64,000 nucleotides of DNA from Bacillus sp. SA1-12 (GTDB taxonomy: Bacteria > Bacillota > Bacilli > Bacillales > Bacillaceae): assembly GCF_000981385.1 (NCBI RefSeq), contig NZ_LATZ01000128.1, positions 124,001 through 188,000 on the forward strand. The letters are read 5' to 3'. The notes beneath the pieces are model-generated. The model worked only from the letters and a program-made list of their open reading frames with translations, did no database searches and was not told the DNA's origin. Made by a program: the position numbers and the translations under genes. The stretch's first letter is position 1. Every line of letters begins with the position of its first letter. Positions 34,804-44,661 of the stretch are shown here, piece after piece.

Positions 34804-36345
34804 TTATCCTAAATCAACCTTTTTTAACGGTTTCTTTGCAGGTCCTTCAACAACATCCCCTTGTACTGAAAATCTTGAGCCGTGGCATGGACAGTCCCAA
34901 GTACGGTCACCGCTGTTCCATTCCACCTCACAGCCCATATGGGTACATGTAGTGTCAACTAGGTTGAGATTCCCTTCTGCGTCTTTATAGCAGCCGGCAC
35001 GCTTTCCATTTACAACAACGACAGACCCCTCGTCATTTCCAATGTCCTCAATCCGTTTATCTGCTATATCAATTTTACCCTCAATTAGATGACCTGCTAC
35101 ATCCAGATTCTGCATAAGGAATTTTTTGATGCTAGGGTCGGCGTAAAATCGTGAAGGGTCATATAACTCTTTGTACGGATTTTCTCTTTCTAACACGAGG
35201 TCAGTAAGTAATTTAGCAGCCGCCGTAGAATTGGACATCCCCCATTTCCGATAACCTGTTGCAACGAAAATATTTGGTTTTTTGGAGGTGATAGCTCCGA
35301 CATACGGTACTTTATCGAGCGTATAAAGATCTTGTGCAGACCAGCGATATTTGATTTCTTCAATGCCCAATACAGCTTCCCCGAATTCTTCGAGAGCCTT
35401 ATAGTGCTTATATGTTGAAGTCCCTTGCCCTGTTTTATGGCCATCCCCGCTAATTAAAACAAGCTTTTTCCCGTCCATTGGCGTATATCGTAAGGAACGG
35501 GCAGGTGAATCTGCACTATAGTACATGCCTCCAGGGAAATCCTGCTTAGTCAATACACCTAATACATAGGAGCGTTCAGCATGTAGCTTTGTAAAATAAA
35601 ATCCCTTCCCATCAAAAAACGGAAAGTGTGAGCAGGAGATTGCATACTTGCAAGTAACCCGACGGCCTTCACGGGAAATAATCATTGGTTTTGGCGTAGT
35701 TTCATCAATATTAATCGCCGTTGTTTGCTCATAGATTTCCCCGCCAGCCTTTGTAATTTCATTTACAAGGGCTGTTAAATATTTTAATGGGTGAAACTGC
35801 CCTTGATTTTTCATGATGAGAACACCCTTAATATCGATCGGTAATGGGATGTCCTTTTTAAATTCACTTGGGATGCCGAGTTTTTGATAAGCATGGTATT
35901 CCTTCGTGATTTTTCGTTCATATTCATCACTTACTGCATACATATAGGCATCCTCTTCTGTTAAATCACAGTCGATTTTCAATTCTTCTATCGTTTGGCG
36001 GACAAATTGCAGCGCATCTGCGTTCGCTTCATAATATTGCTTTGCTTTTTCTGCTCCCATATGCTGAATAAGTTCATCATAGATCAATCCATGCTGGGCA
36101 GTGATCTTAGCAGTTGTATGCCCGGTTGTGCCATTAAGCACCTGACTGGCTTCGATGACGGCAACTTTAAATCCTTGCTTTGTTAAGAGATAGGCGGTTG
36201 TAATACCCGTTATTCCTCCCCCGACAATGGCAACATCAACTTCAGTATCAATTTTAAGAGGAGCAAAGCTAGGAAGCGTTGCTGACTCTCTCCAGAATGG
36301 TTCAACGTCAAACGGCATTTTTCCCTGAGGAAATTCATTGGTCAT
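34804..36345 (-). CDS. FAD-dependent oxidoreductase with C-terminal Rieske domain
   Basis: A 513-residue protein. The N-terminal DAO-type FAD domain has VDVAIVGGGITGITTAYLL (about 37-55). The C-terminal Rieske domain (about 425-510) has CTHMGC and CPCHGS, giving full 2Cys-2His ligation. B. subtilis YhfW has the same architecture. Substrate unknown; likely oxidises an amine or hydroxy acid. It has GGAGGG before its ATG and is monocistronic. Confidence 0.9.
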   Translation of the reverse strand: MTNEFPQGKMPFDVEPFWRESATLPSFAPLKIDTEVDVAIVGGGITGITTAYLLTKQGFKVAVIEASQVLNGTTGHTTAKITAQHGLIYDELIQHMGAEKAKQYYEANADALQFVRQTIEELKIDCDLTEEDAYMYAVSDEYERKITKEYHAYQKLGIPSEFKKDIPLPIDIKGVLIMKNQGQFHPLKYLTALVNEITKAGGEIYEQTTAINIDETTPKPMIISREGRRVTCKYAISCSHFPFFDGKGFYFTKLHAERSYVLGVLTKQDFPGGMYYSADSPARSLRYTPMDGKKLVLISGDGHKTGQGTSTYKHYKALEEFGEAVLGIEEIKYRWSAQDLYTLDKVPYVGAITSKKPNIFVATGYRKWGMSNSTAAAKLLTDLVLERENPYKELYDPSRFYADPSIKKFLMQNLDVAGHLIEGKIDIADKRIEDIGNDEGSVVVVNGKRAGCYKDAEGNLNLVDTTCTHMGCEVEWNSGDRTWDCPCHGSRFSVQGDVVEGPAKKPLKKVDLG

Positions 36346-36591
36346 AACAAGACCCTCCTTAATGCAATCACTTTATACAGATAATTTTCACCAAATTCAC
36401 TAAAAAAAAACATAAATGCTAAAAAGGCCTTGTCCAAAAGGGAAATTATTCTGATTTTTATTATTTGTTTACGATCAGCTACGTCTCAAGCCTTAGATGA
36501 AAATAAAGCCAGCGCTCGTTATAGGGATTTTTAAAAGTAGTTAAGATAGAGACATAGAAACGAACTCATCGTTGAAAGGAGGAAAAAAGAC

Positions 36592-36942
36592 ATGAAGAAA
36601 TTTGGGTACTTACTTTTAGGTGGGGTGGCAGTGATTGTTTTGCTATCAAACCTTGCTCCAATGGTTGCCTTAGCGATTAGCCTGCTTATTATGTATTTTG
36701 CATACAAAGGCTTTATCAAAACAACTTCTACTTTCAATAAAGTTGTGTTGGCGATCATTGGCGTTATTGCCTTATTTGCATCAGCTTCAAATCTGCCTGC
36801 TATCTTAGGATTTGTTGCCTTGTATGTTTTATATGTGATCTATAAAAACTGGAAAAAACCAGCGAAAACAAAACTAGTCGAAGATGATGATCCATTCACT
36901 AATTTTGAAAAAGAGTGGAATGACTTAAAAGGAAATTACTAA
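36592..36942 (+). CDS. liaI: LiaI-like membrane protein
   Basis: A 116-residue protein with about four hydrophobic segments in its first 90 residues (VAVIVLLSNLAPMVALAISLLIMYF; VVLAIIGVIALFA; GFVALYVLYVIY) and an acidic cytoplasmic tail ending FEKEWNDLKGNY. In B. subtilis LiaI anchors LiaH at the membrane. Identification rests on its place directly before a LiaH/PspA gene and the LiaFSR genes. GAAAGGAGG precedes the ATG. Confidence 0.8.
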   Translation: MKKFGYLLLGGVAVIVLLSNLAPMVALAISLLIMYFAYKGFIKTTSTFNKVVLAIIGVIALFASASNLPAILGFVALYVLYVIYKNWKKPAKTKLVEDDDPFTNFEKEWNDLKGNY

Positions 36943-37029
36943 TTCACAATCAGTGGGCTAAAAATCTGACTTAAGCATTTGGCGCTGTGCCAATTGAGAT
37001 CCCATACTAATTTTAAAGGAGAGAATATA

Positions 37030-37680
37030 ATGGCTAATCTATTTAAAAGAATAAAAGATACAATTGCAGCAGATTTACATGAGGCTTTGGATCAAAAGGA
37101 GCAAAAAAATCCAATTTCGGTTCTTAACCATTATTTGCGACAATGTGAGAATGAAACGGAAAAAGTTCGTCATCTAGTAGAACGGCAATATTTATTAAAA
37201 GAAGAGTTTCGCCGTGAATACAAGGAGGCTGTGAATTTAGCTGAAAAACGTAAATATCAAGCTGAAATTGCTTCTAAAGCAGGGGAAACAGAGCTTTATG
37301 AATTTGCCGTTAAAGAACAAACATATTATGAGGAGCGAAAGGCACGCTTAATGGAATCAAGTGAGCAAACAAATCGCCAGCTTGAAGAGCTTGAACAAAA
37401 ATATGCAGAAATGAAGCATAAGCTAAAGGATATGCATCTTAAGCGTATGGAGCTGATGGGCAGAGAAAATATTGCCCGTGCCCATCATCGCATGAACAAA
37501 GTGGTTGAGAACAATAGCTATTCAACAAAGGCATTCTCCAGATTTGAAGAAATGGAAAGTTACCTCGACCGATTAGAGCATCAAGTGAATTCGGCTTATC
37601 ACCGCAATACGATTGATGCCCGCATTGCCCAGCTTGAAAAGCAGATGGAAAATGAGCAAACCGCTTCTGTTTCATCATGA
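37030..37680 (+). CDS. liaH: Phage shock protein A homologue
   Basis: A 216-residue PspA/IM30 protein, almost wholly helical coiled coil from about 20 to 180, with the amphipathic N-terminus MANLFKRIKDTIAADLHEAL. It forms oligomers that protect the membrane under cell-envelope stress. The start at 37030 has AAAGGAGAG upstream; upstream residues are excluded as they lack family character. It follows liaI in one unit and is separated from liaF by a hairpin, giving a shorter liaIH transcript, as known in B. subtilis. Confidence 0.92.
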   Translation: MANLFKRIKDTIAADLHEALDQKEQKNPISVLNHYLRQCENETEKVRHLVERQYLLKEEFRREYKEAVNLAEKRKYQAEIASKAGETELYEFAVKEQTYYEERKARLMESSEQTNRQLEELEQKYAEMKHKLKDMHLKRMELMGRENIARAHHRMNKVVENNSYSTKAFSRFEEMESYLDRLEHQVNSAYHRNTIDARIAQLEKQMENEQTASVSS

Positions 37681-37693
37681 AAAATATGGTATC

Positions 37694-37725
37694 CTAATAA
37701 GGCGTAGGTTTCTGCGCCTTATTTA
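37694..37725 (+). terminator. Hairpin between liaH and liaF
   Basis: CTAATAAGGCG and CGCCTTATTTAG pair with a single-base bulge; outer bases extend the stem. The T run is short, so it is probably leaky, which would lower liaFSR relative to liaIH. Confidence 0.6.
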
Positions 37726-37850
37726 GGCATTACCATCATAAGAGGTTTCATAATCGAAGAGAAAATGCTTCTTTCTATTATGAAGCGTCTTATTTGCCCG
37801 AGGCTGACCAAGCCGCTTACGCTTATGTTATGGGAAGGAGGAGACATCTT

Positions 37851-38591
37851 ATGATAAAAAATATCAAATCAGATTATGTAAACTGGATTCTCTTAATTGG
37901 AATTCTCCTTCTTCTTTTAGAGGTCCTGTTTTTTAATGGCGGGCTGATTATTGTATTTGTCTTATCGATTGGCTGTATTTATTTAGGGAAGAAGTGGAAG
38001 CCGCGTGTGATGGGTAAGATCTTTTTTTGGATTGGTTGGATATGGCTCATTGTAAATGTCTTAAATATGATAACCTTTCGTTATTTTCTCTGTGTTGTCC
38101 TTTTGTATTTCCTTGTTCAATTTTTTCAATCACAGAAGCAGCCTAAGCAAATTAAGCCGATCATTGTAAAAGATGGATCTGATAGTGAAACAGAGACTGA
38201 ACCTTTTATAAAGCGGCAAAAGATTTTTGATAATAAATTCTTCGGTACTCAAAAATCACCGGAGCATGTGTATGAATGGGATGATGTAAATATCCAGGTT
38301 GGAGTTGGGAATACAGTTATCGATTTAAGTGATACCGTATTGCCGAATGGTGAGGCGATCATTTCAATTAGAAGCCTGATTGGAAATGTTCAAATTCTCG
38401 TTCCGTATGAGGTTGGCGTTCATGTAAACCATTCAATTTTGGCAGGAACTGTGGCGTTCTTCCAGGATCAAGAGGAAAGAGCCCTTAATGAGTCGATCGT
38501 ATATGAAACAGCTGAATATGATAAAGCCGAACAGAAAGTGAAGCTAATCACCTCATTGATTACTGGGAAGCTTGAGGTGAAGCGGGTATGA
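37851..38591 (+). CDS. liaF: LiaF, negative regulator of the LiaSR system
   Basis: A 246-residue membrane protein: about four N-terminal segments (10-110) and a soluble beta-rich C-terminal domain (about 150-246, IDLSDTVLPNGEAIISIRSLIGNVQILVPYEV pattern; shortened here). In B. subtilis LiaF holds LiaS inactive without stress. I chose the ATG at 37851 with GGAAGGAGG 9 nt upstream. The stop overlaps the liaS start. Confidence 0.9.
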   Translation: MIKNIKSDYVNWILLIGILLLLLEVLFFNGGLIIVFVLSIGCIYLGKKWKPRVMGKIFFWIGWIWLIVNVLNMITFRYFLCVVLLYFLVQFFQSQKQPKQIKPIIVKDGSDSETETEPFIKRQKIFDNKFFGTQKSPEHVYEWDDVNIQVGVGNTVIDLSDTVLPNGEAIISIRSLIGNVQILVPYEVGVHVNHSILAGTVAFFQDQEERALNESIVYETAEYDKAEQKVKLITSLITGKLEVKRV

Positions 38592-39634
38592 CCATCATGC
38601 AGAGGCAAATTCTTATTGGAGGCATTTTTTCGCTGGTCCTATTCCTTCTTCTTTCTGTGTTGTTCTTTATTGCTTATCCTTTAGAAAGCTGGAATTCCCT
38701 TTGGATGCGGACAGTGATGGATTTACCCTTTATCTACATTGTTCCTAGTTTAAGTATTTTATTAGGCGTTTGTTATGGAGGCTTTTCAGGATACCTTTGG
38801 AAAAAACAGTTTCATGTGGTGGAATCCGCTGTTAGAGAAGTGGAAAAGGGGCGTCCGGTTCCAGATGAACCGCAGGCCGCCTATCCTGAAATCCATGAGA
38901 TCTGGGTTAAAATAGAAAGTATCCAAAAGCATATGTTAGAGCAAACAAAGCTATCGCAAAAGCTGGCAAATGAGAAAGCAGAGGATCAAGAAAAAAGAAT
39001 CCAAGAGATGATCTCTCAGGAAAGAAACCGCTTAGCACGTGAGCTCCATGACTCGGTTAGTCAGCAGTTATTTGCGGCTTCGATGATGATGTCGGCGATA
39101 ACGGAGTCAAGGCCATTATCCGACGACCGGGAGACAAAACAGCTTAATTTGATAGAAGAAACGATCCAACAGTCACAGCTTGAAATGAGAGCGCTGCTTT
39201 TGCATTTACGACCTGCAGCTTTAAACGGTAAATCTCTTCAAGAAGGAATCCAAGAGCTTTTGGTAGAATTAATGCAAAAGGTTGTCATGAACATTAAATG
39301 GAAGGTTGAGCCGATTCCTCTTGATAAAGGGGTGGAGGATCATTTATTTCGAATTCTCCAGGAATCTGTATCAAACACCCTGCGCCATGCAAAAGCAACA
39401 AGTCTCGATGTCTTGTTAATTAAGCGCGACGACTTTGTGATCATGCGTGTTTCTGACGATGGTGTAGGCTTTGAAGTTGATAAGGAAAAAACAGGATCTT
39501 ACGGCTTGCAGAATATGCACGAACGGGCGGTTGAAATTGGCGGTACGTTGAAGATTGTTAGCTTAAAGAATAAGGGAACTCGTCTAGAAGTAAAGGTTCC
39601 TGTACTTTTAAGTAAGGATGATGAACATGATTAA
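38588..39634 (+). CDS. liaS: LiaS sensor histidine kinase
   Basis: A 348-residue HPK7/NarL-type kinase with two N-terminal membrane segments (about 7-30 and 47-70), a linker, a DHp domain with the phosphoacceptor His in ELHDSVSQQLF (about 153), and HATPase motifs (ESVSNTLRHA, DDGVGFE). It senses cell-wall antibiotics and membrane stress through LiaF. Its ATG overlaps the liaF stop by 4 bp, giving tight coupling. Confidence 0.92.
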   Translation: MTIMQRQILIGGIFSLVLFLLLSVLFFIAYPLESWNSLWMRTVMDLPFIYIVPSLSILLGVCYGGFSGYLWKKQFHVVESAVREVEKGRPVPDEPQAAYPEIHEIWVKIESIQKHMLEQTKLSQKLANEKAEDQEKRIQEMISQERNRLARELHDSVSQQLFAASMMMSAITESRPLSDDRETKQLNLIEETIQQSQLEMRALLLHLRPAALNGKSLQEGIQELLVELMQKVVMNIKWKVEPIPLDKGVEDHLFRILQESVSNTLRHAKATSLDVLLIKRDDFVIMRVSDDGVGFEVDKEKTGSYGLQNMHERAVEIGGTLKIVSLKNKGTRLEVKVPVLLSKDDEHD

Positions 39635-40259
39635 AGTTGTTTTTGTAGATGACCATGAAATGGTACGTATTGGGGTTTCTGCTTATTTATCAGCTCAGCC
39701 GGACATTGAAGTCATTGGTGAAGCTGATAATGGCAAAAAAGGTGTAGAGCTTTGCCTGGACCTTCGCCCTGATGTTATATTAATGGATTTAGTTATGAAG
39801 GAAATGGACGGAATTGAAGCAACTAGACAAATCATTGAAGTATGGCCAGATGCAAAAATAATTATTGTCACAAGCTTTCTAGATGATGAGAAAGTATACC
39901 CGGCACTTGAGGCAGGCGCAACAAGTTATTTATTAAAAACATCAAAGGCAAGCGAAATTGCAGGGGCGATACGTGCTACCTATCATGGACAATCCATTTT
40001 AGAGCCAGAGGTTACTGGCAAAATGATGATGAAAATGCGCCAAAAGGATAGTACACACCCTCATGAATCATTAACTGCAAGGGAAATAGAAATTTTAATG
40101 CTGATGGCAGAGGGCAAAACAAATCAAGAAATAGCCGATCAATTGTTTATTGCGTTGAAAACAGCCAAAACCCATGTTAGCAACATCTTAAGTAAGTTAG
40201 AAGTTCAGGATCGAACTCAAGCCGTAATTTATGCATTCAAACATTCACTTGTAAAATAA
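39627..40259 (+). CDS. liaR: LiaR response regulator
   Basis: A 210-residue NarL/FixJ regulator: receiver domain with phosphoacceptor Asp54 (VILMDLV), LuxR-type HTH at about 145-205 (LTAREIEILMLMAEGKTNQEIADQ; shortened). It activates liaIH in B. subtilis. The ATG at 39627 begins MIKVVFVDDHEMVRIG, the usual start; ATGs at 39618 and 39621 are also in frame. It overlaps the end of liaS by 8 bp. Confidence 0.93.
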   Translation: MIKVVFVDDHEMVRIGVSAYLSAQPDIEVIGEADNGKKGVELCLDLRPDVILMDLVMKEMDGIEATRQIIEVWPDAKIIIVTSFLDDEKVYPALEAGATSYLLKTSKASEIAGAIRATYHGQSILEPEVTGKMMMKMRQKDSTHPHESLTAREIEILMLMAEGKTNQEIADQLFIALKTAKTHVSNILSKLEVQDRTQAVIYAFKHSLVK

Positions 40260-40285
40260 TCAACGTATAGGAGAGAGACATATTC

Positions 40286-41122
40286 ATGCATAGAAATCGT
40301 GATTTATATCAATTCTTAGTAGAGAATTCCTGGCAAATGACAGAAGACTGGTATCAAATGGTTGATGATCAAGATCCTGAATCCATTTATTCCTCTAATG
40401 ATCCTAAGATTATTCAAACCTTAAAGGAGCAAAATCAAGATTACTTTCTTCATCTGCATAAGCTTTTTATTGAAGAAGAAGGGAAGTTTTTCAGCGAATT
40501 TAAAAAATGGTCTGAAGAGCTTGCTAAAGACCAAAAGCATCTAACAACCCCTGTACACTGTGTTGTCAGAGAATTTAATCATACGAAAGATGTTTATCTA
40601 TCCTATCTTAAAAAGTTCTATCAAGAAAATACAGATAAAATTAACGTCGACCAATTGCTCAATTGGATTGAAATTGTCGGAAGAGTCGTGAATTTATCGA
40701 TATACATATACATTGATGAAGCTCATAAAAACACAATAAAGCAGCTTGAAGCACAAAAACAAATGATCAATGAACTAAGCTCGCCGGTGATCTCTCTTGA
40801 AAACAAAACGGCCTTATTACCATTAATAGGGGATATTGATACAGCAAGGGCGAAATTAATTTTAGAGAGTACGTTAACACAATGTGCGGAAAGACGGATC
40901 GAGCAGCTCTGCATCGATTTATCAGGTGTTGCCATTATTGATACGATGGTAGCCCATGAAATTTTCAATTTAATTAGAGCATTAAAGCTGCTTGGTGTTC
41001 AATCGATATTATCTGGTATTAGACCGGAAATCGCACAAACCGCGATTCAGCTTGGCTTGGATTTTGAAGAAATTACAACAACATCTTCCCTTGCCCGTGC
41101 TTTGGAATGGATTAAAGCGTAG
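40286..41122 (+). CDS. RsbR-family stressosome paralogue with STAS domain (RsbRD-like)
   Basis: A 278-residue protein. The N-terminal helical non-heme-globin-like sensor (about 1-145) is followed by a linker and a STAS domain (about 160-275). The two threonines phosphorylated by RsbT in RsbR proteins are visible: GDIDTARA (Thr about 186) and VAIIDTMVAHE (Thr about 219). It likely sits in the stressosome controlling SigB. The size matches B. subtilis RsbRD (YqhA). It is 26 bp behind liaR, perhaps co-transcribed with that envelope-stress system. Confidence 0.88.
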   Translation: MHRNRDLYQFLVENSWQMTEDWYQMVDDQDPESIYSSNDPKIIQTLKEQNQDYFLHLHKLFIEEEGKFFSEFKKWSEELAKDQKHLTTPVHCVVREFNHTKDVYLSYLKKFYQENTDKINVDQLLNWIEIVGRVVNLSIYIYIDEAHKNTIKQLEAQKQMINELSSPVISLENKTALLPLIGDIDTARAKLILESTLTQCAERRIEQLCIDLSGVAIIDTMVAHEIFNLIRALKLLGVQSILSGIRPEIAQTAIQLGLDFEEITTTSSLARALEWIKA

Positions 41123-41145
41123 GGATCATATTGAAAATAGTAAAT

Positions 41146-41183
41146 AAAAACGCTTGGATATTACTAAATCCAAGCGTTTTTAT
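41146..41183. terminator. Bidirectional terminator between rsbR-like gene and ABC-F gene
   Basis: AAAAACGCTTGGAT/ATCCAAGCGTTTTT arms with an 8-nt loop; A and T tracts on both sides serve both converging genes. Confidence 0.88.
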
Positions 41184-41214
41184 GTGTTTATTCTATTGAT
41201 TAATTAAAGAAAAA

Positions 41215-42765
41215 TTATTGCTTTTGTGCCCATTCCTCAATATCCCAAACCTTCGTAACCCAATCCTCATAAAAATCAGGTTCATGGCAAACTAGGACAA
41301 CGGTTCCTTTATAGGCTTTAATTGCCCGTTTTAATTCTTCTTTTGCGACAACATCGAGGTGGTTTGTCGGCTCGTCAAATAACAGCCAGTTGCTATCATT
41401 CATCTGCAATTTGCATAGACGGACCTTTGCTTGCTCGCCACCGCTGAGCTGTGTAAGCGGGCGGGAAATATGTTCATTTTTTAGGCCGCAGCGTGCCAGA
41501 AGTGCCCTAACTTGATGCTGATCAAGATGTGGAAAGGCATTCCAAACATCATCTATCGGCGTAATGGATTCAGCCTTTACCTCTTGCTCAAAATAAGAAG
41601 GAAACAGGAAGTCGCCGCGATTGGTTGTTCCGCCTAATGGTTCGATTTTTCCTAGAATCGTTTTTAATAGTGTGGATTTCCCAATACCATTACAGCCGAC
41701 AATGGCAATCTTTTCACCGCGTTCGATCGTCATCGTAAGCTTAGGCAATAGAGGTAGATCATAACCAATTTCCAGATCTTTCGCCTCAAACACATAACGG
41801 CTGCTGCTTCTTGATTCCTTAAATTCAAATGTTGGTTTAATCGCTGTTTCCGGACGGTCAATGCGCTCAATCCGATCCAGTTGCTTTTGGCGGCTCTTCG
41901 CACGTCCGGTAGTAGAGTAGCGGGCTTTGTTTTTAGCAATAAAATCTTCTTGCTTTTTAATAAATTCTTGCTGTTTTTCATAAGCTTGAAGATGCTGGTT
42001 TTTATTTATCTCCGCAAGCTCAAGGAATTTTTCATAGGTTGCTGTGTACCTTGTCAGCTTTGAAAATTCCAAATGAAAGATGACATTCGAAACACCGTTC
42101 ATAAATTCTGTATCATGAGAGATTAATAGAAAAGCATACGGATATTCTTTTAAATAATTGCTCAGCCAACGAATATGCTCAACGTCTAAATAGTTTGTCG
42201 GCTCATCAAGCAAGAGTACATCCGGCTGTTCAAGCAATAGCTTGGCAAGAAGAACCTTTGTACGCTGGCCGCCGCTAAGTGCGGAAACATCGCGGTCAAG
42301 GCCGATCGCATCAAGTCCTAATCCTCTAGCCGTTTCCTCCACCTTCATATCTAATAAATAAAAACCGCCTGCATCTAAACGATCTTGAATCTTTGCCATT
42401 TCCTCCAGCAAATCCTCAAGCTCTTCAGGTGTAGCAGAAGCCATTTTTTCTGTAACCTTATTTAATTCCTTCTCCTGCTCAAAGAGCGGTAAAAAAGCAT
42501 CGTTTAAGATATCACGAATTGTTTTTCCTTTTGTTAAAACGGTATGTTGATCAAGGTAGCCATAACGAACTCCTGGAGTCCATTCGACACGGCCTGTGTC
42601 GTATATAAGCTGCCCTGTAATAATATTCATTAAAGTAGATTTCCCTACACCATTCGCACCAACTAGACCGACGCGTTCACCTGCTAGCAGGCGAAGTGAA
42701 ACATCTTTAAATAGCGTGCGGTCACCAAAGCTATGGCTGAGATTATCGATCGAAAGTAGACTCAT
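41215..42765 (-). CDS. ABC-F family ATPase
   Basis: A 516-residue soluble protein with two ABC domains and no membrane segment. First: Walker A GANGVGKST, signature LSGGQ, Walker B LLLDEPTN. Second: GCNGIGKST, LSGGE, LLFDEPTN. The P-site tRNA interaction-like linker lies about 240-320 with a basic stretch (KKQEDFIAKNKARYS). It probably acts on ribosomes (Uup/YkpA-like); no resistance subtype can be told. Start at 42765 has GGAGGG upstream; residues before it are rejected. Confidence 0.9.
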   Translation of the reverse strand: MSLLSIDNLSHSFGDRTLFKDVSLRLLAGERVGLVGANGVGKSTLMNIITGQLIYDTGRVEWTPGVRYGYLDQHTVLTKGKTIRDILNDAFLPLFEQEKELNKVTEKMASATPEELEDLLEEMAKIQDRLDAGGFYLLDMKVEETARGLGLDAIGLDRDVSALSGGQRTKVLLAKLLLEQPDVLLLDEPTNYLDVEHIRWLSNYLKEYPYAFLLISHDTEFMNGVSNVIFHLEFSKLTRYTATYEKFLELAEINKNQHLQAYEKQQEFIKKQEDFIAKNKARYSTTGRAKSRQKQLDRIERIDRPETAIKPTFEFKESRSSSRYVFEAKDLEIGYDLPLLPKLTMTIERGEKIAIVGCNGIGKSTLLKTILGKIEPLGGTTNRGDFLFPSYFEQEVKAESITPIDDVWNAFPHLDQHQVRALLARCGLKNEHISRPLTQLSGGEQAKVRLCKLQMNDSNWLLFDEPTNHLDVVAKEELKRAIKAYKGTVVLVCHEPDFYEDWVTKVWDIEEWAQKQ

Positions 42766-43331
42766 TTTTATAAACCCTCCAAGAGTAAAAACAGTATCTT
42801 GTCTCATTCTACAATTGTTTTACCCAAAGTGCTACTGGTAATAGATGAAGGTTGTTTTTTACTTTAGCCCAATTTTTCGGATTAGATAAAAGAAAGGGTT
42901 TACATATTTCATAAAGTATGATTATAATTACTATGGTTGTTAGACATCTTACCTCTTAGCAAATAGATAAACATAAATATGATACTATGGAAGGGAACGT
43001 TATTTTGTTAGGAGCTAAACATAGCAGGAGCATTACTGAAAGTATGAGGTAATCCAAATTGATAAATATGATTTGGGGAACATTCTACAATGAAGTAATG
43101 AATTTAATTCTTGGAGCAAATAAATCTTTAGAGCCATAGTATATCATTTATTGCTCAAAACAGAGGTCGGACGTCTGATTACTGGTTATATTTGGGATTA
43201 GCATACTCAATAAAATTATTTTAGCTAACTAAAAGGTAAATTTTTATGTCAAAGTGATTGATGAATGACTACTGTGGTATTTTTTCAAAAAAAATTACAA
43301 AAATAAAGATATTATCTATTTGGAGGAGATT
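42766..43331. other. Long spacer upstream of nupC, with promoter-like and operator-like sites
   Basis: No coding frame is convincing. A sigma-A-like promoter (TTTACA at 42899, 18 bp, TATAAT at 42923) points right, about 400 bp before nupC. TCGGACGTCTGA at 43167-43178 is a GntR-like near-palindrome. The stretch may be a long leader, a small RNA, or decayed sequence. Confidence 0.45.
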
Positions 43332-44510
43332 ATGAAATATTTATTGGGAATTATAGGTTTAATCGTCGTTTTTGGGTTAGCTTTTCTAGTGAGTAATAAT
43401 CGCAAGCAAATCAAATATAAACCATTAATCGTTATGGTTGTCATTCAGCTCCTGCTTGCAGCTCTTTTGTTAAATACAAAGTTTGGATTTATTATTATTA
43501 ATGCAATTGCGAATGTATTTAACAAACTTCTGCAATACGCAAATTCAGGGGTAGAGTTTGTTTTTGGCGGCATCGCAAATGAAGGATCTCAACCATTTTT
43601 TCTTACGGTCTTACTTCCAATTGTTTTTATTTCAGTATTAATTGGAATACTTCAGCATCTTAAAATCCTCCCATATGTGATGAAATGGATTGGGTTTGCA
43701 CTCAGCAAAATTAACGGGATGGGAAAACTAGAATCTTATAATGCGGTTGCTTCGGCTATAGTTGGACAATCCGAGGTATTTATTACGGTCAAAAAACAGC
43801 TCGATCACCTGCCGGCAAACCGTCTTTACACACTGTGCGCTTCAGCAATGTCAACAGTGTCAATGTCAATAGTTGGTGCGTATATGACTATGATTGAGCC
43901 GAGTTACGTTGTAACAGCAATTGTCATTAATTTATTCGGGGGATTCATCATTGCTTCGATTATTAATCCGTATACAGTAAAGGAAGAAGAGGATTTTTTA
44001 GAGGTAGTAGAAGAAAAGCAGTCCTTCTTTGAAATGTTGGGAGAATATATTTTAGACGGTTTTAAAGTGGCAATTATCGTAGGGGCTATGTTAATTGGTT
44101 TCGTCGCATTAATGGCAGCAATTGATAATGTATTTGAAATGATTTTAGGTATTACATTTCAGCAATTACTTGGTTATGTGTTTGCGCCGCTGGCATTTAT
44201 TATGGGCATACCAGCGTCGGAAGTCGTCTCAGCGGGAGGCATTATGGCAACAAAGCTTGTGACAAATGAATTTGTTGCGATGATGAATCTATCGGATATG
44301 GCGTCGCAATTCAGTGAAAGAACGTTGGGAATTGTATCTGTATTCCTGGTATCATTCGCCAACTTCTCATCAATCGGTATTATAGCAGGTGCTGTTAAGG
44401 GTTTAAGCGAAAAACAAGGGAATGTTGTTGCCCGATTTGGTTTTCGTTTATTGTACGGTGCAACACTTGTGAGTGTTTTATCAGCTATTATTGTAAGTAT
44501 TATTCTATAA
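43332..44510 (+). CDS. nupC: Nucleoside permease, CNT family
   Basis: A 392-residue concentrative nucleoside:H+ symporter with about ten membrane segments. The [13 protein letters not shown]-like block ([14 protein letters not shown]), the [17 protein letters not shown] region and the NFSSIGI motif are typical of NupC. It imports pyrimidine nucleosides. TGGAGGAG precedes the ATG at 43332. Monocistronic with a strong terminator. Confidence 0.9.
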   Translation: MKYLLGIIGLIVVFGLAFLVSNNRKQIKYKPLIVMVVIQLLLAALLLNTKFGFIIINAIANVFNKLLQYANSGVEFVFGGIANEGSQPFFLTVLLPIVFISVLIGILQHLKILPYVMKWIGFALSKINGMGKLESYNAVASAIVGQSEVFITVKKQLDHLPANRLYTLCASAMSTVSMSIVGAYMTMIEPSYVVTAIVINLFGGFIIASIINPYTVKEEEDFLEVVEEKQSFFEMLGEYILDGFKVAIIVGAMLIGFVALMAAIDNVFEMILGITFQQLLGYVFAPLAFIMGIPASEVVSAGGIMATKLVTNEFVAMMNLSDMASQFSERTLGIVSVFLVSFANFSSIGIIAGAVKGLSEKQGNVVARFGFRLLYGATLVSVLSAIIVSIIL

Positions 44511-44592
44511 ATTGAAGATGTGCAATTTGAAAGAGAAAAAGTATCATTTTTCTTATTAAATTGACATAGGTGTCCAGAAACTTGCACATTCA

Positions 44593-44634
44593 AAAAATGC
44601 ACAAGTGTTGTTAAATAAACACTTGTGCATTTTT
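44593..44634. terminator. Bidirectional terminator between nupC and topB
   Basis: Arms AAAAATGCACAAGTGTT and AACACTTGTGCATTTTT around an 8-nt loop, with T tracts usable from both sides. Confidence 0.9.
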
Positions 44635-44661
44635 ATATAGAATAATCCTTTTTGAAAGTTA

